Program-made: the position numbers and the translations under genes
In this document: piece by piece, positions 31,701-36,950 of the stretch
Layout of the letters: the number at the start of each line of letters is the position of its first letter
How positions within the stretch are numbered: position 1 is the first letter of the stretch
The notes under the pieces: model-generated
What the model was told of the DNA's origin: nothing
Databases searched by the model: none
The model's input: only the letters and a program-made list of their open reading frames with translations
NCBI GenBank assembly: GCA_903885605.1
Contig: CAISJD010000164.1
Location: 1 to 36,950, forward strand
Length of the DNA: 36,950 nt
Direction: 5' to 3'
Source of the DNA: an uncultured Chthonomonas sp.
GTDB taxonomy: Bacteria > Armatimonadota > Chthonomonadetes > Chthonomonadales > CAJBBX01

Positions 31701-33260
31701 TCAGTTCATGTTCATTCGGGCCAGAGCGTTGGATGCGATCTGCTTGGCTTCCGCATCGACGGACCGCGCGATGGTCTCCAGGCCCTGCCTGGACCCGGCG
31801 CCGCCGATCGCGCCCAGAGCTGTAGCGGCCCAACGCGCGGCAACCGGCCCGGAGGAGGCCGCCTTGACGATGGCAGGAACCGCGGCCGGGCCCTGCTTGG
31901 TCAGGCTCCGCGACGCGTAGTAGCTCACCTGCCCACCTTTGCCCAGCGATGCCGCCAGGGCCGGCTGGGCCGCGGAGCCGATGGCGGCGAGCGCATCCGC
32001 AGCGGCGATGGCCCGCGTGGAGTCGGCTGCGGCAAGCCGCGCGACCAGCGCGGCGACGCCGCCGGCGTTGCCTTCAAAGCCCAACGCGAGGGCAGCTTCG
32101 GATGCCACAGAGGTGTTCGGGTCGTCGAGAGTGGCGACGAGTGCCGGATTGGCCTCGGTCGCGTTGATGCCCGCCAGGGCGCGTGCCGCTCGCCCACGCA
32201 CGACCGGATCCCGATGCTTCAGCGCGGCAAGCAGCACGGGCAGGGACTTCTTGCCGCCGCGTGCCAGGGCGCTGACGGCCGCAAGCTGGACCTTGAGGTC
32301 AGGATCGGATAGGGCGGCGTCGAGGGCAGCCAGCGCCTGGCCCGTGGCTATGCGACCAAGCCCGACAGCCGCCTGTGCACGGGCCTCATTGTCCTCTGAC
32401 TGCGTGTTGAGGGCCGCAATGAGCACATCCTCACCGGAGACATCGGCTATCAGGGCGATGGCGCCGATGACGACGCGCCTGACCTGCGGAGAGCAAGAAG
32501 CCAGCTTCGCCTTGAGTTGGCCGATGGGTGTGGCGCTGCCGATCTTGCCCAGGGCGGTGATGGCGCCGCTCGCAATGCCGTCGTCTTTCTCATCCACCAT
32601 GGGCGACACGGCCTTGACGCACTCCTCGGCCTCGGCATCATAGACTGCCAGCACATCGCCGCCTGTGCCCCGAGCATTGGGATCGGCCTTCATCAGGGCC
32701 ACGACCATTGGGATGATCTTGCCGGCCATCTGCGGCTTGCGGCCGTCGAGCACTTCGTCCAGCAGGGCGCCCTTGGCGTCAGGCAGGGCCCGCGACAGGC
32801 GGGTTCGCGCGGCGGCCTGATCGCTGGAACCCAGCACCTGAAGCGCAGTAACGCAGAGGGCGCGCACATTGCCGTCGCCGTCCTTGATGCCGTTGGCCAC
32901 TTCCTGCAGGTTCTCGTCGCTCTTGCCGGCGAGGCGAAGCACGGCGACCAGCAACCTGTCGCGGACCGGGCGGTCAGGATCCTTCAGGAACGCCACGGCC
33001 TGGCGCGTGGCGTCCTTGTCTCCCCAGTCCTCCAGCGCCTGTACGATCGCGACGCGCCTGGGCACGGTCTCTCCAGTGATGGAGTCCATGAACTGCTCGC
33101 CCTTGACGAGCTCCTTGGCGCCCTTGACGCGTGCGTCGGAGTTCGGGCCCGCCATCGAGTCGACCAGGAAGGCCATGTGGCGGCTATGCCGAACGGCCAG
33201 GCCGATGACGACGGCGACAATGGCGATGAAGATCGCGTAGTTCAGGTACTTGCGGTTCAT
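31701..33260 (-). CDS. Membrane-anchored HEAT-repeat protein
   Basis: 519 residues. One N-terminal membrane helix (residues 6-22) is followed by about 480 residues of helical HEAT/PBS-lyase-type repeats, with regular LA.L...D..VR..A..AL-like units (e.g. LKHRDPVVRGRAARALAGIN and LDDPNTSVASEAALALG). The protein would be a scaffold held on the membrane; no catalytic motif is visible. The start ATG has AGGGGG six bases upstream. PP2C ends 75 bp upstream, so co-expression from serA is possible. Such repeat proteins are frequent in Armatimonadota and Planctomycetes. Partner unknown. Confidence 0.88.
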   Translation of the reverse strand: MNRKYLNYAIFIAIVAVVIGLAVRHSRHMAFLVDSMAGPNSDARVKGAKELVKGEQFMDSITGETVPRRVAIVQALEDWGDKDATRQAVAFLKDPDRPVRDRLLVAVLRLAGKSDENLQEVANGIKDGDGNVRALCVTALQVLGSSDQAAARTRLSRALPDAKGALLDEVLDGRKPQMAGKIIPMVVALMKADPNARGTGGDVLAVYDAEAEECVKAVSPMVDEKDDGIASGAITALGKIGSATPIGQLKAKLASCSPQVRRVVIGAIALIADVSGEDVLIAALNTQSEDNEARAQAAVGLGRIATGQALAALDAALSDPDLKVQLAAVSALARGGKKSLPVLLAALKHRDPVVRGRAARALAGINATEANPALVATLDDPNTSVASEAALALGFEGNAGGVAALVARLAAADSTRAIAAADALAAIGSAAQPALAASLGKGGQVSYYASRSLTKQGPAAVPAIVKAASSGPVAARWAATALGAIGGAGSRQGLETIARSVDAEAKQIASNALARMNMN

Positions 33261-33335
33261 CTCGGTCCCCCTGTCGTACAGATTCGCCGGCGAGATCGCC
33301 GTCTCCTGCTTCCCTCGGCTCGGTTGCGTCGCATT

Positions 33336-34208
33336 TCAGCGTCGGCCCGTGATCCGCCGGATGAGCCTGGCGGCCAGACCCATCGGCGGCTCAGGGCGGG
33401 GCGTCGGCATGATCTCGCCTTCGTCAGGGCCCAGTTCATCGTCGCCTCCGCGCTCTCCCACCGTCAGAGCCGCCACTGTCACATTGTCGTATCCGCCGCG
33501 CCGCAGCGCAAGGTTGACCAAGCGTCGGCACGCAGTGTCCGGCGTATGCGAGGCATCTACCAGCTTGCCGATCCGGCTATCGCTAAGCATGGCCGTGAGG
33601 CCGTCGGAGCATAGCACGAGGGTGTCGCCCTCAGCCAGCTCCGCTTGCACCTGGTCGATCTCGACCATCGGCGCACGGCCCAGGGCTCGCGTGAGGACCG
33701 AGTGGTACGGGGCCGGGTCGATCCGGCGGCGCACCCTCTCCTCAGGTATCTCCATCTCCTCCATCAGCGCGTGGTCGGCCGTCAGCATCAGCGCCTCGCG
33801 CCCCCGCACGAGATAGGCTCGACTATCACCCACATGACCGATGGCAACGCGGTCGCCGCTGACGACGGCTGCCGTGCAGGTCGTAGCCATGCGACCAGGA
33901 CCGGAGCCGGAGCGCACCTCGCTCCAGATCGCCTTGTTGGCGCCCTGCACCATGACCGATAGGGCGGCTGCCAGGGCCTCGAACCCGTGGTCGGCCGAAG
34001 CGGCCAGGCACGACGGCGCCGCCGCCCCGAAGTGGTCGGCCGCAATCTGGCTGGCCCTTCCGCCGCCCCCACCGCCCAGGCCATCGGCCACCATCAGGAG
34101 CCACACGTTGCAGCCCAGCTCGTCGGGCCCCAGTACGACAGCCTGATCCTCGTTGTCCGGTTTGACGTGGCCGATATGCCCGTGCCAGGCTGCTTCCATC
34201 CGGGCCAT
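33336..34208 (-). CDS. PP2C-family serine/threonine phosphatase
   Basis: 290 residues from ATG 34208, with a GTG at 34247 overlapping serA as an alternative. The metal-binding and catalytic motifs are present: KPDNEDQ (17-22), VADGLGG (40-46), GHVGDSRAY, CSDGLT and GGYDNVTV. It is the PstP/Stp1 type that reverses Ser/Thr kinase phosphorylation in the cytoplasm. The C-terminal 50 residues are a basic/acidic tail with no transmembrane helix, unlike PstP. It lies just after serA on the same strand. No Hanks kinase or FHA gene is in the window. Confidence 0.93.
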   Translation of the reverse strand: MARMEAAWHGHIGHVKPDNEDQAVVLGPDELGCNVWLLMVADGLGGGGGGRASQIAADHFGAAAPSCLAASADHGFEALAAALSVMVQGANKAIWSEVRSGSGPGRMATTCTAAVVSGDRVAIGHVGDSRAYLVRGREALMLTADHALMEEMEIPEERVRRRIDPAPYHSVLTRALGRAPMVEIDQVQAELAEGDTLVLCSDGLTAMLSDSRIGKLVDASHTPDTACRRLVNLALRRGGYDNVTVAALTVGERGGDDELGPDEGEIMPTPRPEPPMGLAARLIRRITGRR

Positions 34209-34230
34209 TCGCTGAGTGCCTGCCTGGTCG

Positions 34231-35829
34231 CTAGAGCCGAACGACACGCGCCGTCTCCATGCCGGGCAAAGAGCGGATTCTGGCCAGCATCTCGTCGGTT
34301 ACAGGATCGTCAACCATGACAACCATGAGCGCCCGTCCACCGACTCTCTCTCGCCCCACGTTCATGCCGCCGATGTTCACATGGTTCGCGCCCAGCAGCA
34401 TACCGACGGCGCCGATCATGCCGGGCTGGTCGGTGTGCCTGGTGAAGAGCATGTCCCCGTCGGGGATGAGGTTCACCTCGTAGCCGTCGACGTGGACGAT
34501 GCGTAGCGCGTTTCGCCCCACGACCACGCCACAGATGGACTGCTCGCCGTCGGGCATCGTCACTCGAACGCTGACCATGGCCGAGTACTCGCCGTGGCTG
34601 GCTGTGGTGATCTCGGTGACCCGGATGCCGCGCGCCGCCGCGAGTACCGGGGCGTTGACGAGGTTCACCGGGTCCGAAAGCATCGGGCCCAGGAGCCCAG
34701 CCACGATCGCACGGGTCACGGCTCCCAGCGCGATGCCGTCAAATGTGCCGCGGTAGCTCACCTCGACGGCGCTGATGGGCCGGCCGCGCCCATCCAGGTC
34801 GCGCGCGAGCTGTGTGTGCAGGCTGCCGATCTTCTCGCCAAGGGCCATGTAGGGCTGCGCACGTTGCAGGGCCTCGGCTGACAGCGCGGGCATGTTAACC
34901 GCGGAGCGCGCCGGCTGGCCGTCCAGAACCTCGACGATCTGCTCCGCGACATCAACCGCCACCTTCACCTGGGCCTCGGCCGTTGAAGCGCCCAGATGCG
35001 GAGTGACTACCGTCTCCGCGAGGCCCACCAGGGGATGGCCGGGCTCAACCGGCTCCTTGCTGAAGACGTCGAATGCCGCGCCCGCCACGTGTCCCGAGCG
35101 GATCGCCTCGGCCAGGGCTTCCTCATTCACCACGCCGCCCCTGGCCACGTTGATGATCCGTACTCCCTTACGCATCCGCGCCAGTTCGGCATGGCCGATG
35201 AGGCCGCGCGTCTTGTCGTTCAGCGGGACGTGGACGGTGATGAAGTCCGACTTACCGTATATCTCGTCCAGCGATGTCAGTCGCGCGCCGCAGTGCTCCG
35301 CCGCCGCATCGGTGGCGTAGGGGTCATAAGCCAGGACCGTCATCTCCAGGCCGCGAGCCCGAAGCGATACCTCGGCGCCGATCTTGCCGAGCCCGACGAT
35401 CCCGAGGGTCTTGCCGAAGCACTCGGTACCCACGAACCGCTTGCGGTCCCACGCGCCTGACCTGAGGCTCGCGTCGGCCTGGGGGATGCGCCTCGCAAGG
35501 GCAAGCATCATTGCGATGGTCAGCTCCGCGGCGGCCATTGTGTTGCCGTGCGGCGAGTTGACCACCACGATGCCCTGCGCCGTGGCGGCCTTCACATCGA
35601 TGTTGTCGACGCCTACGCCGGCTCGGCCGATCACCTTGAGCCTGGCTCCGGCAGCGATCACGGCGGCCGTGACCCGGGTCTCGCTTCTGACGACGAGTGC
35701 GTCGAACCCCGGAATGATCTCGAGCAGCTGCTCCGGCGACAGGCCCGTGTCGGTCACGACCTCGGCATGCTCGCGCAGTTTGTCAATGCCCTCGCGAGCT
35801 ATTGGATCGCTGATCAGAACCCTCGGCAT
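34231..35829 (-). CDS. serA: D-3-phosphoglycerate dehydrogenase, long (ACT-domain) form
   Basis: 532 residues. It makes 3-phosphohydroxypyruvate, the first step in serine synthesis. The N-terminus PRVLISDPIAREG opens the substrate-binding half; the NAD site is GIVGLGKIGAEV; catalytic RVINVARGG-type (VRIINVARGG) and HLGAST segments are intact, followed by an intervening (ASB) domain (about 320-450) and a C-terminal ACT domain (about 455-532: NLIPDGDMLFTRHTDQPGMIG). ACT domains bind serine for feedback control. ATG 35829 has AAAGGAG upstream; an ATG at 35991 is rejected because it adds an unrelated extension. Confidence 0.96.
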   Translation of the reverse strand: MPRVLISDPIAREGIDKLREHAEVVTDTGLSPEQLLEIIPGFDALVVRSETRVTAAVIAAGARLKVIGRAGVGVDNIDVKAATAQGIVVVNSPHGNTMAAAELTIAMMLALARRIPQADASLRSGAWDRKRFVGTECFGKTLGIVGLGKIGAEVSLRARGLEMTVLAYDPYATDAAAEHCGARLTSLDEIYGKSDFITVHVPLNDKTRGLIGHAELARMRKGVRIINVARGGVVNEEALAEAIRSGHVAGAAFDVFSKEPVEPGHPLVGLAETVVTPHLGASTAEAQVKVAVDVAEQIVEVLDGQPARSAVNMPALSAEALQRAQPYMALGEKIGSLHTQLARDLDGRGRPISAVEVSYRGTFDGIALGAVTRAIVAGLLGPMLSDPVNLVNAPVLAAARGIRVTEITTASHGEYSAMVSVRVTMPDGEQSICGVVVGRNALRIVHVDGYEVNLIPDGDMLFTRHTDQPGMIGAVGMLLGANHVNIGGMNVGRERVGGRALMVVMVDDPVTDEMLARIRSLPGMETARVVRL

Positions 35830-35922
35830 GTGGTGGCGCACTCCTTTCGTCTGACTCAGTCTACTCGAAGCCTGCCGGAGCGGAACACGGACCGGCCATC
35901 GGATAGTCCATAATGAGGAGGC

Positions 35923-35937
35923 CCGACACCGTGTCGG
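35923..35937. repeat. 15-bp inverted repeat, operator-like
   Basis: CCGACAC-C-GTGTCGG is a near-perfect palindrome with 7-bp arms. It lies in the 209-bp gap between serA and the pseudopilin gene, six bases before a possible plus-strand -35 (TTGACG, 35943-35948) with weak -10 candidates near 35966-35971. It could bind a dimeric regulator of either gene. No specific regulator is assigned. Confidence 0.4.
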
Positions 35938-35973
35938 AGCCATTGACGCGCCTATCGATGACCTTGTTATTGC

Positions 35974-36004
35974 CCCGCGGCGATACTCCACAGCCGCGGG
36001 CTTT
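35974..36004 (+). terminator. GC hairpin with short T run before the pseudopilin gene
   Basis: CCCGCGGC (35974-35981) pairs with GCCGCGGG (35993-36000), with an 11-nt loop and CTTT after it. It resembles a terminator or attenuator but is upstream of its nearest gene, 35 bp before ATG 36039. It might be an attenuator or, read on the minus strand, a structure preceding serA. Confidence 0.35.
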
Positions 36005-36038
36005 GCCGGTACCGTGGGCCGGAAGGAGCGGCGGCTTC

Positions 36039-36791
36039 ATGCGCCATGCAAACCGATCAGCATTCACCCTGGTGGAACTGCTGACAGTCATCGCCATCAT
36101 CGCGGTGCTGTCCGCGTTGCTCTTCCCGGTCATGAGCAAGGCCAAGGAAGCGGCGCGCCAGACAGCGTGCTTGTCGAATATGCAGCAGATCCATACCAAG
36201 TTGAGCCTCTACCATCAGGACTACGACGCCTACCCTCCGATGCTGTTCGGAGTGGCCGAGCGCAGTGACGGCTCGCCCTGGCAGATCGGCGATGCGACGC
36301 CACCCGTGTCAGCCGGAAACGTCAGGTTCGGCTTCCTCTACCCTGCGTACATCAAGAGTGTGGCCGCCTTCACCTGTCCGGACGCCGTGACCTACAACGC
36401 CACGACCGTGACGCAGGCCACTTTCCCTGCCAACTCCGGGTACGCCGGCGCGGCAACCTACGGCTCGCACGGCCTCCGGTATGGTCCGGCCGGGACGCCC
36501 GTCTCCTACTATGCGGTGGACAGCTACGACGCCACTCCCGGCCCGAATGGAGCCTATTGGGTCGCCTACACCCGCGACTGGAGCGGCGTGACCGTCGATA
36601 CAGAGGCTGACAATCCGCACCAGATGAAGTTCAACAACCCGTCTCCTGACAAGACCGTGGTCACCTGGTGCAACGCCCACGTCACGGTGGCCCATACCGA
36701 GATGTGCCCGGTGCTGTTCCTCTCCGGTACGGCCAAGCAGCTCCCGGCAAACAAGGTTCAGTCGAAGGGGTGGCTACTCGGCTCCGACTAA
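36039..36791 (+). CDS. Prepilin-like protein (type II pseudopilin, GspG/H-X9-DG class)
   Basis: 250 residues. The start is ATG 36039 with GGAAGGAG 11 bases upstream. After a short basic leader, the type III signal appears as FTLVELLTVIAIIAVLSALL (prepilin peptidase cut before Phe, conserved Glu5), giving an N-methylated pilin helix. The globular part is aromatic-rich and long, like the many lineage-specific pseudopilins of Armatimonadota and Planctomycetes (the H-X9-DG type), though the exact H-X9-DG motif is not clear here. A cysteine pair and SNMQQIHTKLSLYHQDY follow the helix, typical of that group. It would be assembled with a platform such as the GspF/PilC protein at 15537. Confidence 0.9.
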   Translation: MRHANRSAFTLVELLTVIAIIAVLSALLFPVMSKAKEAARQTACLSNMQQIHTKLSLYHQDYDAYPPMLFGVAERSDGSPWQIGDATPPVSAGNVRFGFLYPAYIKSVAAFTCPDAVTYNATTVTQATFPANSGYAGAATYGSHGLRYGPAGTPVSYYAVDSYDATPGPNGAYWVAYTRDWSGVTVDTEADNPHQMKFNNPSPDKTVVTWCNAHVTVAHTEMCPVLFLSGTAKQLPANKVQSKGWLLGSD

Positions 36792-36795
36792 CCCC

Positions 36796-36950
36796 CTACC
36801 GAAAGCGGCGTAACCTGAGTGAGTTCGCCACAACCGAGATCGAGCTGAGGGCCATGGCGGAGGCGGCGACCATCGGGCTGAGCCGCCCCGCCGCGGCCAG
36901 CGGGATGCCCAGGGCGTTGTAGGCCACGGCCCAGAAGAGGTTCTGGCGGA
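36796..36950 (-). CDS. Heavy-metal P-type ATPase (CopA-like), C-terminal 50 residues, runs off right edge
   Basis: The minus strand ends with [20 protein letters not shown], then [20 protein letters not shown] and LRLRRFR before TAG at 36796-36798. This is the C-terminus of copper/heavy-metal-exporting P1B ATPases (the last two membrane helices with N, MxxSS motif). Copper specificity is likely but the CPC motif is outside the window. The gene begins beyond base 36950 and its stop lies 4 bp from the pseudopilin stop, convergent. Confidence 0.92.
   Translation of the reverse strand, partial: RQNLFWAVAYNALGIPLAAAGRLSPMVAASAMALSSISVVANSLRLRRFR

Noticed and set aside
32517..33614. Plus-strand open frame opposite the HEAT-repeat and PP2C genes
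   Set aside because: It crosses two genes with recognisable motifs on the other strand and shows no domain.

Overview
The window is a GC-rich bacterial chromosome segment with tightly packed genes and many 4-bp ATGA/GTGA start-stop overlaps. I see no insertion sequence, prophage, integrase or CRISPR array. The gene mix points to a large-genome, probably Gram-negative free-living bacterium of the Armatimonadota type: futalosine-type menaquinone genes, an oligopeptide-transporter-like DUF6785 membrane protein, pseudopilin and GspF/PilC genes, many surface-glycan enzymes and a HEAT-repeat membrane protein. This taxonomic call is an inference from gene content only; Planctomycetes-like relatives are the main alternative.

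Layout. 1-1529: 5' two thirds of thrS (minus strand) behind a 356-bp leader that contains an extended -10 and a nested-stem RNA candidate. 1530-2210: a small exported protein. 2207-8137: a minus-strand operon running ceramidase-like hydrolase, HAD phosphatase, two GT2 glycosyltransferases and an O-antigen-ligase/TPR fusion. 8308-13950: a plus-strand operon of UbiD, PAP2 phosphatase, UbiX, UbiA, MqnA and an M20 amidohydrolase, which looks like the late and first steps of the futalosine menaquinone route. 14046: a cold-shock protein with a near-consensus promoter. 14402-16823: a J-domain/multi-TM protein and a GspF/PilC platform protein (minus). 16914-22954: DUF6785-like membrane protein, thiol peroxidase and two tandem ArnT/PMT-like glycosyltransferases (plus), meeting a membrane-anchored PIG-L deacetylase on the other strand. 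24418-27365: two tRNA-Ser genes (GGA and UGA), an LMW protein tyrosine phosphatase, and a three-gene ParA operon with two unknown partner proteins. 27454-29333: Cof-type HAD, acidic small protein, VanX-like dipeptidase. 29330-35829: minus-strand genes for a YkgJ-like Cys-cluster protein (apparently CTG-started), a clostripain-like lipoprotein whose catalytic Cys is Ser, a HEAT-repeat protein, a PP2C phosphatase and serA. 36039-36950: a pseudopilin and the last 50 residues of a CopA-type P-ATPase on the minus strand.

Functional themes are menaquinone/prenylated-flavin biochemistry, cell-surface polysaccharide assembly, type II secretion/type IV pilus parts, and a ParA-based positioning module lacking ParB. 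Three convergent gene pairs end on one shared CTAG tetranucleotide. The best leads for new biology are the ParA three-gene module, the PAP2 gene inside the UbiD/UbiX operon, the Ser-substituted clostripain and the structured thrS leader.
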